Below, piece after piece: positions 55,871 to 64,000 of a DNA stretch of 64,000 bases. The translations under genes and the position numbers were made by a program. The notes below the pieces were generated by a model. The model worked only from the letters and a program-made list of their open reading frames with translations, was not told the DNA's origin and did not search any database. The DNA comes from Paraburkholderia sp. BL23I1N1 (GTDB lineage Bacteria > Pseudomonadota > Gammaproteobacteria > Burkholderiales > Burkholderiaceae), in NCBI RefSeq assembly GCF_003610295.1, contig NZ_RAPV01000001.1:868001-932000 (forward strand), in the 5' to 3' direction. Position 1 is the first letter of the stretch, and each line of letters opens with the position of its first letter.

Positions 55871-56356
55871 GTGACACGCCAGTCGAAAACGCCGGCTTGC
55901 CCGGCGGTTTCTCTCGAATCGGCAACGCCCGGCGGAGTGTCGCAACGGATTACGTTGCGGCGCTCCGCCGCGATGTGTGCCGCTTTGGGGGCGTTTGTGC
56001 TGATTGCGACGTTGGCCGCCTACACCTCTTTCGCGTCGCATCTGGGCGCCTGGCAGGCGGCTGCGTTGACGTTTGCCGTGTGGGCGCTGTTGACGCTCCA
56101 TGCGGCAAAACATGAGCATGCGCAGCCCGTCGCGCTGAAAATCGGTCCGGACGGACTGTCTGCCTGGAATCGCACGGGCGGTCTGCTGACGCAGGGCCGC
56201 ATTGCCGGCTGTTCGCAATGGAGCGGTCGCTTGCTCGTTCTGGCGCTGGTGCCGGATCATGGGCGCCCCCGCACGCTACTTCTTGCCGCTGACGCGCTTC
56301 CAGCGGCCGTCTTCCGGGAGCTCGCCTTGCTGGGCCGGCGTGGCGCCGGCGCGTGA
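55871..56356 (+). CDS. Small membrane protein between fabF and rpoE, function unknown
   Basis: 161 aa. Two hydrophobic helices (CAALGAFVLIATLAAYTSF and AAALTFAVWALLTLHAA) lie in the first 85 residues, then a small soluble C-part (VALKIGPDGLSAWNRTGG, LLVLALVPDHGRPRTLLLAADALPAAVFRELALLGRR). This position is the usual one for a poorly known membrane protein (YgfX-like) found before rpoE. A GTG at 55871 or TTG at 55868 starts it; no clear ribosome site. Confidence 0.72.
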   Translation: MTRQSKTPACPAVSLESATPGGVSQRITLRRSAAMCAALGAFVLIATLAAYTSFASHLGAWQAAALTFAVWALLTLHAAKHEHAQPVALKIGPDGLSAWNRTGGLLTQGRIAGCSQWSGRLLVLALVPDHGRPRTLLLAADALPAAVFRELALLGRRGAGA

Positions 56357-56392
56357 CTGTAACGACTGTAACCGCTGTTACCGGAGTAACGT
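56357..56392. repeat. Four imperfect 9-bp tandem repeats upstream of rpoE
   Basis: CTGTAACGA, CTGTAACCG, CTGTTACCG and GAGTAACGT run head to tail, overlapping the stop of the preceding gene. The middle copies also form GTAAC/GTTAC inverted pairs. They lie about 65-100 bp before the rpoE start, so they may bind a regulator. Confidence 0.55.
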
Positions 56393-56457
56393 GCCGCGAT
56401 GATGGGGACGCTACAATGGTCCCCCGCCATGCGCCCTATAGTTAACGGATTTATCAG

Positions 56458-57057
56458 GTGAGCGAAAAAGAAATTGATCAGGTGCTGGTCGAGCGCGTCC
56501 AGAAGGGCGACAAGGCCGCGTTCGAGCTTCTGGTCTCCAAATACCACCGTAAGATTCTCCGGCTGATCTCCCGCCTCGTGCGGGACCCGGCCGAAGTGGA
56601 AGACGTCGCCCAGGACGCCTTTATCAAGGCGTACCGGGCGTTGCCGCAGTTTCGTGGGGAATCGGCCTTTTATACGTGGTTGTACCGGATTGCGGTCAAT
56701 ACAGCAAAGAACTACCTTGCGACCCAGGGGCGGCGCGCACCGACTTCGACCGAAGCAGATGCTGAAGAAGCTGAAACTTTCTCGGACGCCGACCAACTAA
56801 GGGATATCAACACGCCTGAGTCGATGTTGATGAGCAAGCAGATCGCCGAGACGGTCAATGCTGCGATGGCGGCTTTACCGGAAGAGTTGCGCACCGCCAT
56901 TACTCTTCGTGAAATTGAAGGTTTGAGCTACGAGGAAATCGCTGAGATGATGGGTTGCCCAATTGGCACAGTCAGATCACGAATTTTTCGCGCTCGCGAA
57001 GCCATTGCGGCAAAATTGCGTCCGTTGCTTGACACACCTGAAGGCAAGCGCTGGTAA
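56458..57057 (+). CDS. rpoE: RNA polymerase sigma factor RpoE (AlgU-like)
   Basis: 199 aa ECF sigma factor of the envelope-stress response. Region 2 (RVQKGDKAAFELLVSKYHRKILRLISRLVRDPAEVEDVAQDAFIKAYRALPQF) and region 4 (LPEELRTAITLREIEGLSYEEIAEMMGCPIGTVRSRIFRAREAI) are complete. Start GTG at 56458, weak ribosome site. RseA, MucB and MucD follow, the classical operon. TACAAT at 56412-56417 may be a -10 but has no good -35. Confidence 0.95.
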   Translation: MSEKEIDQVLVERVQKGDKAAFELLVSKYHRKILRLISRLVRDPAEVEDVAQDAFIKAYRALPQFRGESAFYTWLYRIAVNTAKNYLATQGRRAPTSTEADAEEAETFSDADQLRDINTPESMLMSKQIAETVNAAMAALPEELRTAITLREIEGLSYEEIAEMMGCPIGTVRSRIFRAREAIAAKLRPLLDTPEGKRW

Positions 57058-57138
57058 TCACCGGCCGCCGGGCGGGGCGCGGGTGCAATATCTGGATTAG
57101 TGGTGTCACTACGGGGTATTTGTAAGATGGGGAGCATC

Positions 57139-57765
57139 ATGGGGTCGGTCTCGATGCAATCGCAAGCTAGCTCGCGCGGCGAGCGTCTGTCCGCTTTTGT
57201 CGACGGCGAGTTGTTCGGCGAAGAGCATCTGAAAACGTTTGTTTCCGAACTGGACGGCGAAGATCGTGCCGCCTGGTCGTGCTATCACCTGATCGGCGAC
57301 GCCCTGCGTTCTGACGATCTGGCGGTCAGCCCGGCAGCGAGCAGCGCGTTCCTGAACGGTTTTGCGGCACGTTTCGACAACGAGCCGCATGTGCTCGCGC
57401 CTGCCGCCATGCCGGTTGCACGCCGTTTGCTGGCGCTGCGCCGTCGCGTCGTGCCGGCCTTTGCTGTGGCCGCTGCCGCTGCCACGCTGACGTGGATCGT
57501 CGTGCCGCAATTGCAAGGTGTGCCGGGCGGCTCCGGCGTCACGCAAGTCGCGTCGCTTCAGTCGCATGGTGATTCGCTGCAACGCGTGGCCATGGCGTCG
57601 GTGCCCGCGGCAACGGTTCAGCCTGTCGCGCAAGACGCCAACATTATTCGTGACGCAAGTCTCGATCAGTATCTGGAAGCTCACCAGCAATTCGCGCAAC
57701 AACCGGTCATGCCGGGCTCGATGCCGCTGATTCGCGCTGCCGCAGTTTCTACGCAAGGCCAATAG
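57139..57765 (+). CDS. rseA: Anti-sigma factor RseA/MucA
   Basis: 208 aa. The N-terminal anti-sigma domain (RGERLSAFVDGELFGEEHLKTFVSELDGEDRAAWSCYHLIGDALRSDD) matches RseA; one membrane helix (VVPAFAVAAAAATLTWIVVP, about residues 105-125) anchors it in the inner membrane, with a periplasmic Gln-rich tail. Binds and holds RpoE. Starts at 57139 with GGGGAG just upstream, or at 57127. Confidence 0.9.
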   Translation: MGSVSMQSQASSRGERLSAFVDGELFGEEHLKTFVSELDGEDRAAWSCYHLIGDALRSDDLAVSPAASSAFLNGFAARFDNEPHVLAPAAMPVARRLLALRRRVVPAFAVAAAAATLTWIVVPQLQGVPGGSGVTQVASLQSHGDSLQRVAMASVPAATVQPVAQDANIIRDASLDQYLEAHQQFAQQPVMPGSMPLIRAAAVSTQGQ

Positions 57766-57769
57766 TTTG

Positions 57770-58813
57770 ATGCAGACTCCGCGGTTGAATAAAACGACTA
57801 TCTGGGGGCGGCTGCCGGCATTTCTGATTTGCGCAGCCGTATTGTTGTCCGCTACACCGCGGGTCTTCGCACAAACCGACGATCCACTCGTCGCCCGTCG
57901 CACGGCTGCGGAGCTGCTCGATCGAATCCATCAGGCCGCCCAGCAGCAGAACTACGAGGGCGCGTTCGTCTATCAGCGCGGCAATTTCGTTCAGACGTCA
58001 CGGATCGCGCACTACGCAACCCGCACTGACGGCGAATTCGAGCAACTCGAAAGCCTCGACGGCAAGCCGCGCAAAATGCTTCGCCACAACGAAGATCTCT
58101 ACACGTTCGTGCCTGAGCGGCATCTGTGCGTGGTCGAGAAGCGCCAGAACAAAGATTCGTTCCCCGCGCTGCTGGCTGTAAGCGGCGAGCAGGTGCTGTC
58201 TGTGTACGAGCCGAAGCTGCTCGGCGACGACCGCGTCGCGGGTATCGACAGCCAGGTGATCGAACTCGACCCGAAAGACGCATACCGCTTCGCTTACAAG
58301 CTGTGGGCCGACAAGAAGACCGGCCTGCTGCTGCGTGCGCAGACGCTTGACCCGAACGGCCAGGTGCTCGAGCAATTGTCGTTTTCGCAGATTCGCATCG
58401 GCGTGCCGGTCGACAAAACCGCCATTGTCAACGGTATTCGTAATACGACAGGTTGGACGGTCGTGCGGCCGCCGGTCGAGCCGGTGGATATGGCTGCGCA
58501 AGGCTGGCAGATCACGCCGACCGTACCGGGCTTCCGCAAGATTCGTGAGTTGCGCCGTCCCATGGCCGCGCGTGACGCGGGCCAGCCGACCATTCCGGTC
58601 GATCAGGCCGTATTCTCCGACGGCCTCGCGGCCATTTCGGTGTTTGTCGAGCCGGTCGAGAACAATACCCGCAAGGAAGGTGCGGGCAGCAGCGGCGCCA
58701 CACACGTTCTGGTAAAGCGTCGCGGTGACTTCTGGATTACTCTGCTTGGTGAAGTGCCCCAGACCACATTGCAGCAATTTGCGTCTGCCATAGAATATAA
58801 AGCTCCGAAGTAA
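57770..58813 (+). CDS. mucB: MucB/RseB sigma-E regulatory protein
   Basis: 347 aa. A signal peptide (ending VFAQ) and the MucB/RseB domain with LLDRIHQAAQQQNYEGAFVYQRGNFVQTSRIAHY, then a smaller C-terminal domain. It lies in the periplasm and protects RseA from proteolysis. ATG at 57770, 5 bp after the rseA stop; a TTG one codon before is less likely. Confidence 0.93.
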   Translation: MQTPRLNKTTIWGRLPAFLICAAVLLSATPRVFAQTDDPLVARRTAAELLDRIHQAAQQQNYEGAFVYQRGNFVQTSRIAHYATRTDGEFEQLESLDGKPRKMLRHNEDLYTFVPERHLCVVEKRQNKDSFPALLAVSGEQVLSVYEPKLLGDDRVAGIDSQVIELDPKDAYRFAYKLWADKKTGLLLRAQTLDPNGQVLEQLSFSQIRIGVPVDKTAIVNGIRNTTGWTVVRPPVEPVDMAAQGWQITPTVPGFRKIRELRRPMAARDAGQPTIPVDQAVFSDGLAAISVFVEPVENNTRKEGAGSSGATHVLVKRRGDFWITLLGEVPQTTLQQFASAIEYKAPK

Positions 58814-58850
58814 TCTTCCGAATCACTCGAATCCCTCGGCTTGCTACGAT

Positions 58851-60374
58851 ATGACGACTTTCTCGGTGCGCAAATTCCTCGCGGCCGCGGTGGTGGTGGC
58901 GTGTTTGCCGCTCATGCCGCACACGGCGTCGGCGGCTCCCGCAGCCAACCTGCCCGACTTCACTGACCTCGTCGACAAGGTCGGCCCAGCAGTCGTCAAC
59001 ATTCGCACGACCACACGCGTGTCGAACAGCGGCGCCCGTGGTGGATTGCCCCCGGGCATGGACGACGGCGACATGTCGGAGTTTTTCCGCCGCTTCTTCG
59101 GCATTCCGTTGCCACAGTCGCCGCAATCGCCGGGTTCCCCGCGCGGCGGCGATAACGGTGGGAGCGGAAGCGGCGGAAGCGGCGGCAGCCAGGACTCGCC
59201 AGACAACAGCGATCCCGAACAGAACAGCGGCGTCGGCTCAGGCTTTATTCTGTCGGCGGACGGCTACGTGATGACCAACGCGCACGTCATCGACGACGCG
59301 GATACCATTTACGTCACCCTCACCGACAAGCGCGAGTTCAAAGCCAAGCTGATCGGCGTGGACGATCGGACCGACGTTGCTGTTGTGAAGATCAGTGCCG
59401 CCAATTTGCCGACCATCACGATCGGCGACTCGAACAAGGTGCGTGTGGGCGAGTGGGTGGTCGCAATCGGTTCGCCGTTCGGTCTCGAGAATACGGTAAC
59501 GGCCGGCATCGTCAGCGCCAAGGGGCGCGACACGGGCGATTATCTGCCGTTCATCCAGACCGACGTGGCAGTCAATCCGGGTAATTCGGGCGGTCCGCTG
59601 ATCAATATGCAGGGCGAAGTGATCGGCATCAATTCGCAGATTTACAGCCGTACTGGCGGCTTCATGGGCATCTCGTTCGCGATTCCGATCGACGAGGCGA
59701 TGCGTGTGGCCGAACAGTTGAAAACCTCGGGTAAGGTCGTGCGCGGCAGGATCGCGGTGGCGATCGGCGAAGTAACGAAAGACGTGGCCGATTCGCTCGG
59801 TCTGCCGAAGGCGCAGGGCGCGCTGGTCAGTAGCGTCGAACCGGGCGGTCCGGCGGACAAGGCGGGCGTGCAGCCTGGCGACATCATTCTGAAGTTCAAC
59901 GGCCATTCGGTCGACACGGCCACGGATTTGCCGCGCATGGTCGGCGATACGAAGCCGGGCACCAAGTCGACTGTCACGATCTGGCGCAAGGGCCAGACGC
60001 GCGATCTGCCGATCACGATCGCCGAAATGCAACCGGATAAGTCCGCCAAGGCGGACCAGAAGAAGCCGCCGGTGCCGAAGCAGCGCGCCACGAACGTGCT
60101 GGGTCTCGCCGTTAGCGATATTCCTTCCGATCAACTGAAGGCGCTGAAACTGCACAACGGTGTGCAGATCGACGCGGTAGACGGCCCGGCAGTGCGCGTT
60201 GGGCTGCAAAAGGGCGACATCGTCCTGCGTGTGGGCGATACCGATATCACGAGCGCGAAGCAGTTCGACGACCTGACCGCGCACCTCGACCCGCAGAAGA
60301 TGGTCGCGTTGCTGGTCCGTCGCGGCGAGAACACGCAGTTCGTGCCGATTCGCCCGCGCAGCGCGGCGAAATGA
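58851..60374 (+). CDS. mucD: Do/DegP-like serine protease MucD
   Basis: 507 aa periplasmic protease-chaperone. Signal peptide ends ASA; triad His145 (TNAHVI), Asp175 (RTDVAVVKI), Ser246 (GNSGGPL); two PDZ domains (about 285-375 and 415-500). A Gly/Ser linker at 98-120 extends the protease loop. It degrades misfolded envelope proteins. ATG at 58851; the stop overlaps the glutaredoxin start as ATGA. Confidence 0.95.
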   Translation: MTTFSVRKFLAAAVVVACLPLMPHTASAAPAANLPDFTDLVDKVGPAVVNIRTTTRVSNSGARGGLPPGMDDGDMSEFFRRFFGIPLPQSPQSPGSPRGGDNGGSGSGGSGGSQDSPDNSDPEQNSGVGSGFILSADGYVMTNAHVIDDADTIYVTLTDKREFKAKLIGVDDRTDVAVVKISAANLPTITIGDSNKVRVGEWVVAIGSPFGLENTVTAGIVSAKGRDTGDYLPFIQTDVAVNPGNSGGPLINMQGEVIGINSQIYSRTGGFMGISFAIPIDEAMRVAEQLKTSGKVVRGRIAVAIGEVTKDVADSLGLPKAQGALVSSVEPGGPADKAGVQPGDIILKFNGHSVDTATDLPRMVGDTKPGTKSTVTIWRKGQTRDLPITIAEMQPDKSAKADQKKPPVPKQRATNVLGLAVSDIPSDQLKALKLHNGVQIDAVDGPAVRVGLQKGDIVLRVGDTDITSAKQFDDLTAHLDPQKMVALLVRRGENTQFVPIRPRSAAK

Positions 60375-60661
60375 AGACGGTGGCGCCGCTCACGCTCTAC
60401 GGGCGCGCGTGGTGCCATTTGTGCGACGACATGCGTGCCGCACTCGAGCCTTTGCTGGTGGAATTCGGCGCGCAAGTCGTCGTGATCGACATCGACACCG
60501 ATCCCTTGCTGGAAACCCGTTATAACGAACTGGTGCCGGTTCTGGTCTGCGACGGCGTTGAGTTGTGTCACTATCACCTGGACGCGGCGCGAGTTCGTGC
60601 CGCGCTCGTCGCACGTTACGTGGCGGCGCATTCGCCATCCACGTATTCGGGGTCGAGCTAA
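60371..60661 (+). CDS. Glutaredoxin-family thioredoxin-fold protein
   Basis: 96 aa. LTLYGRAWCHLCDDMRAALEPLL has the CxxC active site (WCHLC) of the DUF836/glutaredoxin-2-like group, then VVIDIDTDPLLETRYNELVPVLVCDG (cis-Pro in VPVL). Its ATG overlaps the mucD stop. In many Burkholderia and Pseudomonas it stands between mucD and lepA; substrate unknown. Confidence 0.9.
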   Translation: MKTVAPLTLYGRAWCHLCDDMRAALEPLLVEFGAQVVVIDIDTDPLLETRYNELVPVLVCDGVELCHYHLDAARVRAALVARYVAAHSPSTYSGSS

Positions 60662-60877
60662 GGGTCCACGCCGGGCACACGCCGGGGGGCACACCAAGCG
60701 CGAACGTGCGCCGTTCACGCCCCGTTTCACGCTTCTCATGTGCCGTCTTTTCCGCCCGAGCCTCGCAAGATGCGCCGGGCGATAGCCTTTTCGGCTAAAA
60801 TAGATAGGTTTTTCACCTACTTACAAGGCGTGCTCCGCTATTGTCCGAGCGCGCCTTTTTCGCTTGATCGGTACTGA

Positions 60878-62671
60878 ATGGATCATATTCGTAACTTCTC
60901 GATCATTGCGCACATCGACCATGGCAAGTCGACGCTCGCCGATCGCATCATCCAGATTTGCGGTGGCTTGTCCGACCGCGAGATGGAATCTCAAGTGCTC
61001 GACTCGATGGATCTCGAGCGCGAGCGCGGCATCACCATCAAGGCACAAACCGCCGCACTGACGTACAAGGCCCGTGACGGGCAGGTCTACAACCTGAACA
61101 TGATTGACACGCCGGGCCACGTCGACTTCTCGTATGAAGTCAGCCGTTCGCTGTCCGCATGTGAAGGCGCGTTGCTGGTCGTCGACGCGAGCCAGGGCGT
61201 GGAAGCGCAAACCGTGGCCAATTGCTACACGGCGATCGAACTCGGCGTCGACGTGATTCCGGTGCTCAACAAGATCGATCTGCCGGCCGCGAATCCCGAG
61301 AACGCAATCGCAGAAATCGAAGACGTGATCGGCATCGACGCAACCGACGCCACGCATTGCAGCGCGAAGACCGGCCTCGGCGTGGAGGACGTGCTCGAAG
61401 CGCTGATCGCCAAAGTGCCGCCGCCTAAGGGCGATACGGAAGCGCCACTGCAAGCGCTGATCATCGACTCGTGGTTCGACAACTACGTGGGCGTCGTGAT
61501 GCTGGTGCGTATCGTCAACGGCACGCTGCGTCCGAAAGACAAGATCCGCATGATGGCAACCGGTGCGCAGTATCCGGTCGAGCATATCGGCGTCTTCACG
61601 CCGAAGTCGAAGAATCTCGAATCGTTGTCCGCCGGGCAGGTGGGCTTCATCATCGCCGGCATCAAGGAATTGGCCGCCGCGAAGGTGGGCGACACCGTCA
61701 CGCTGGTGAATCGTCCTGCGGCCGAGCCGCTCCCGGGCTTCAAGGAAGTGAAGCCGCAGGTGTTCGCCGGTCTCTATCCGGTCGAAGCGAACCAGTACGA
61801 TGCGCTGCGTGACTCGCTCGAAAAGCTGAAGCTGAACGACGCCTCGTTGCAGTACGAGCCGGAAGTGTCGCAGGCGCTCGGCTTCGGTTTCCGTTGCGGC
61901 TTCCTCGGTCTGCTGCACATGGAGATCGTGCAGGAACGTCTTGAACGCGAGTTCGACATGGACCTGATCACCACGGCGCCGACCGTGGTGTACGAAGTCC
62001 TGCAGCGCGACGGCACGATCCTCATGGTTGAAAACCCGGCCAAGATGCCGGAGCCGTCGAAGATCGAAGAAGTGCGCGAGCCGATCGTCACCGTGAATCT
62101 GTACATGCCGCAAGACTACGTCGGCGCGGTGATCACGCTGTGTACGCAAAAGCGCGGCAATCAGATCAACATGCAGTACCACGGCCGTCAGGTGCAGTTG
62201 ACCTACGAAATTCCGATGGGCGAAGTCGTGCTCGATTTCTTCGATCGTCTGAAGTCGATCTCGCGCGGCTACGCGTCGATGGATTACGAGTTCAAGGAAT
62301 ATCGTGCGGCAGATGTCGTGAAGGTCGACATGCTGATCAACGGCGACAAGGTGGATGCCTTGTCCGTGATCGTGCACCGTTCGCAGAGCCAGTATCGCGG
62401 CCGTGAAGTGGCGGCGAAAATGCGCGAGCTAATTCCGCGTCAAATGTACGACGTCGCGATTCAGGCCACCATCGGCTCGAATATTATTGCGCGCGAGAAC
62501 ATTAAAGCGTTGCGTAAGAACGTGCTGGCAAAATGCTACGGCGGCGATATTAGCCGTAAGAAGAAACTGCTGGAAAAGCAAAAAGCAGGCAAGAAGCGAA
62601 TGAAGCAGGTCGGGTCTGTCGAGATTCCGCAAGAGGCTTTCCTCGCGATTCTGCGTGTCGAAGACAAATAA
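60878..62671 (+). CDS. lepA: Elongation factor 4 (LepA)
   Basis: 597 aa GTPase that back-translocates or remodels ribosomes. G1 [10 protein letters not shown]2/G3 ([26 protein letters not shown]), G4 NKIDLP and G5 SAKTG intact; C-terminal LepA domain ([18 protein letters not shown]-like region [12 protein letters not shown]) present. Same length as E. coli (599). ATG at 60878. Confidence 0.98.
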   Translation: MDHIRNFSIIAHIDHGKSTLADRIIQICGGLSDREMESQVLDSMDLERERGITIKAQTAALTYKARDGQVYNLNMIDTPGHVDFSYEVSRSLSACEGALLVVDASQGVEAQTVANCYTAIELGVDVIPVLNKIDLPAANPENAIAEIEDVIGIDATDATHCSAKTGLGVEDVLEALIAKVPPPKGDTEAPLQALIIDSWFDNYVGVVMLVRIVNGTLRPKDKIRMMATGAQYPVEHIGVFTPKSKNLESLSAGQVGFIIAGIKELAAAKVGDTVTLVNRPAAEPLPGFKEVKPQVFAGLYPVEANQYDALRDSLEKLKLNDASLQYEPEVSQALGFGFRCGFLGLLHMEIVQERLEREFDMDLITTAPTVVYEVLQRDGTILMVENPAKMPEPSKIEEVREPIVTVNLYMPQDYVGAVITLCTQKRGNQINMQYHGRQVQLTYEIPMGEVVLDFFDRLKSISRGYASMDYEFKEYRAADVVKVDMLINGDKVDALSVIVHRSQSQYRGREVAAKMRELIPRQMYDVAIQATIGSNIIARENIKALRKNVLAKCYGGDISRKKKLLEKQKAGKKRMKQVGSVEIPQEAFLAILRVEDK

Positions 62672-62689
62672 GACGAACAACGGAACTCT

Positions 62690-63583
62690 ATGAATTTTGC
62701 GCTGATTCTTTTTGTGCTCGTCATTTTGACGGGTGTCGCATGGGTCGCAGACAAGCTGGTTTTCATGCCGCAACGGCGCCGTGCGGCAGACGCCGTAGTC
62801 GCTGAGTTCGACAGCCAGCAGGCACGCATCGGTGAGCGTTTCGCCGACGAAAACGCGGCGCAAACGCGCGCCCGTCTGCGTGACGACAAGCTGCGTCAGC
62901 CGTGGTGGCTCGAATATTCGGCGAGCTTTTTCCCGGTGATTCTGGTGGTGTTCGTGGTGCGCTCGTTCGTGGTCGAGCCGTTCAAGATTCCGTCAGGTTC
63001 GATGGTGCCTACGCTGCTGGTGGGTGACTTCATCCTCGTCAATAAATTTGACTACGGCATCCGCTTGCCGATCACCAACACGAAGATCACCGAAGGCCGT
63101 CCGCTCGAGCGTGGCGATGTGGTGGTGTTCCGCTACCCGAAAGACGAATCCGTCGACTACATCAAGCGCGTGATCGGCCTGCCGGGCGACACCGTCGCTT
63201 ACCAAGACAAGCAACTGACGATCAACGGCAAACCCGTGCCGGAAACGCCGCTGCCTGACTATCTCGACGAAGAGCGCCTCGGCTACGCGAAGCAATTCGA
63301 AGAAAATCTCGACGGCCGCAAGAACGCGATTCTGAATAACCCGGCCGTGCCGCCGTTCATTGTCGGCGCGGAAGATTATCCGTATCGCGACAACTGCACG
63401 TACAACGCACGCGGCGTGATCTGCAAAGTGCCGCCGGGCAATTACTTCATGATGGGCGACAACCGCGATAACAGCGCTGATAGCCGCTACTGGGGTTTTG
63501 CACCGGATAAGAATGTCGTTGGCCGCGCGTTTTTCATCTGGATGAACTTCAGCGATCTGAAACGCATCGGCCCATTCCACTGA
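62690..63583 (+). CDS. lepB: Signal peptidase I
   Basis: 297 aa. Two membrane helices (about 1-25 and 78-95) with a cytoplasmic stretch between; periplasmic catalytic domain with Ser104 (PSGSMVPTL) and Lys159 (YIKRVIGLPGD), then GDNRDNSADSRYWG. Cleaves secretory leaders, including those of the Fap-like proteins. ATG at 62690, 18 bp after lepA. Confidence 0.96.
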   Translation: MNFALILFVLVILTGVAWVADKLVFMPQRRRAADAVVAEFDSQQARIGERFADENAAQTRARLRDDKLRQPWWLEYSASFFPVILVVFVVRSFVVEPFKIPSGSMVPTLLVGDFILVNKFDYGIRLPITNTKITEGRPLERGDVVVFRYPKDESVDYIKRVIGLPGDTVAYQDKQLTINGKPVPETPLPDYLDEERLGYAKQFEENLDGRKNAILNNPAVPPFIVGAEDYPYRDNCTYNARGVICKVPPGNYFMMGDNRDNSADSRYWGFAPDKNVVGRAFFIWMNFSDLKRIGPFH

Positions 63584-63746
63584 GCACGCATGCCTTGATT
63601 GCACGACACGCCGCGCAGATGGCCCACACTTAGGCCACATCAGTCGCGGCGTGTTAGCACGCTACTTTAAGAATCCGCGGTAACGTCGCTTCACCACGCT
63701 TTTTCCGCAGGCCGTCCCGCGTTTTCGCCGGGGCAGGCGCCCGCGT

Positions 63747-63752
63747 TATACT
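63747..63752 (+). promoter_or_regulatory. Possible -10 element for rnc
   Basis: TATACT 6 bp before the rnc ATG; no good -35. If used, the mRNA would be nearly leaderless, so it is doubtful. Confidence 0.25.
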
Positions 63753-63758
63753 CTGCCC

Positions 63759-64000
63759 ATGCCCCTATCTCCGTTGGAAAGCCGTCTGCGCTACGAATTT
63801 CGCAATGCGGAATTGTTGCGCCAGGCTTTAACGCACCGCAGTCATAGTTCCACGCACAACGAACGGCTCGAGTTTCTCGGCGACTCCGTTCTAAATTGCG
63901 CGGTGGCTGCGCTTTTGTTCCAACGTTTCGGCAAACTGGACGAAGGCGACCTGTCGCGCGTCCGCGCCAATCTGGTCAAACAGCAGTCGCTTTACGAAAT
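63759..64000 (+). CDS. rnc: Ribonuclease III, N-terminal part (cut by window edge)
   Basis: About 80 codons visible: [43 protein letters not shown] with the signature ERLEFLGDS and first metal ligands, then [18 protein letters not shown]. Processes double-stranded RNA. lepB-rnc is the normal order. The ATG at 63759 fits the family start. Confidence 0.95.
   Translation, partial: MPLSPLESRLRYEFRNAELLRQALTHRSHSSTHNERLEFLGDSVLNCAVAALLFQRFGKLDEGDLSRVRANLVKQQSLYE

Overview
The window is GC-rich and looks like chromosomal DNA of a betaproteobacterium of the Burkholderia/Paraburkholderia group. The block yceD-rpmF-plsX-fabHDG-acpP-fabF-rpoE-rseA-mucB-mucD-lepA-lepB-rnc, a divergent rne/rluC pair and a long-form RNase E all point there. 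Both ends cut genes: folA on the left and rnc on the right. I ran no database search; family names rest on motifs, lengths and gene order read from the sequence.

Region 1 (about 0.25-10.1 kb) is the accessory highlight. It is a minus-strand operon with the order of a Fap-type functional-amyloid system: two secreted proteins of unknown function, two fibre-subunit-like proteins that each carry three copies of a GN(I/V)xxNxxxGxxNxQ-type repeat, a C39-peptidase-like FapD, a frameshifted FapE-like protein and a FapF-like coiled-coil/beta-barrel translocator. Two paralogous sigma-54 activators bracket it: one is the last gene of the operon and the other is divergent at its head. A good -24/-12 sigma-54 promoter (TGGCAC...GC) lies just upstream of the first gene. 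Two TTCA/TGAA palindromes lie about 100 and 210 bp further upstream, where activator sites are expected. A possible small RNA sits in the same divergent region.

Region 2 (10.3-28.5 kb) is mixed: thyA, a large FecR/DUF6600-like secreted protein with a Pro/Gln repeat tail, an ArsR-like regulator, an MFS transporter coupled to a GlxA-type regulator, a thioesterase, fumC, a phospholipase-D-like lipoprotein, a MATE exporter, an S4 protein, azlCD with an AraC regulator, and creA.

Region 3 (28.7-39.7 kb) holds two identical tRNA-Asn genes, fdxA, pncB, an orphan LUD-domain protein, a NhaD-type antiporter, a D-2-hydroxyacid dehydrogenase, rmuC, a GNAT gene and a molybdenum cofactor cluster (moeA-mobA-moaA).

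Region 4 (39.9-64 kb) is housekeeping. rne and rluC diverge across a long structured leader. The rluC operon carries a HAD phosphatase, a Rieske protein and an SppA-like peptidase. A Maf/methyltransferase pair follows, then the fatty-acid synthesis operon, the sigma-E envelope-stress operon (rpoE-rseA-mucB-mucD) and the lepA-lepB-rnc group.
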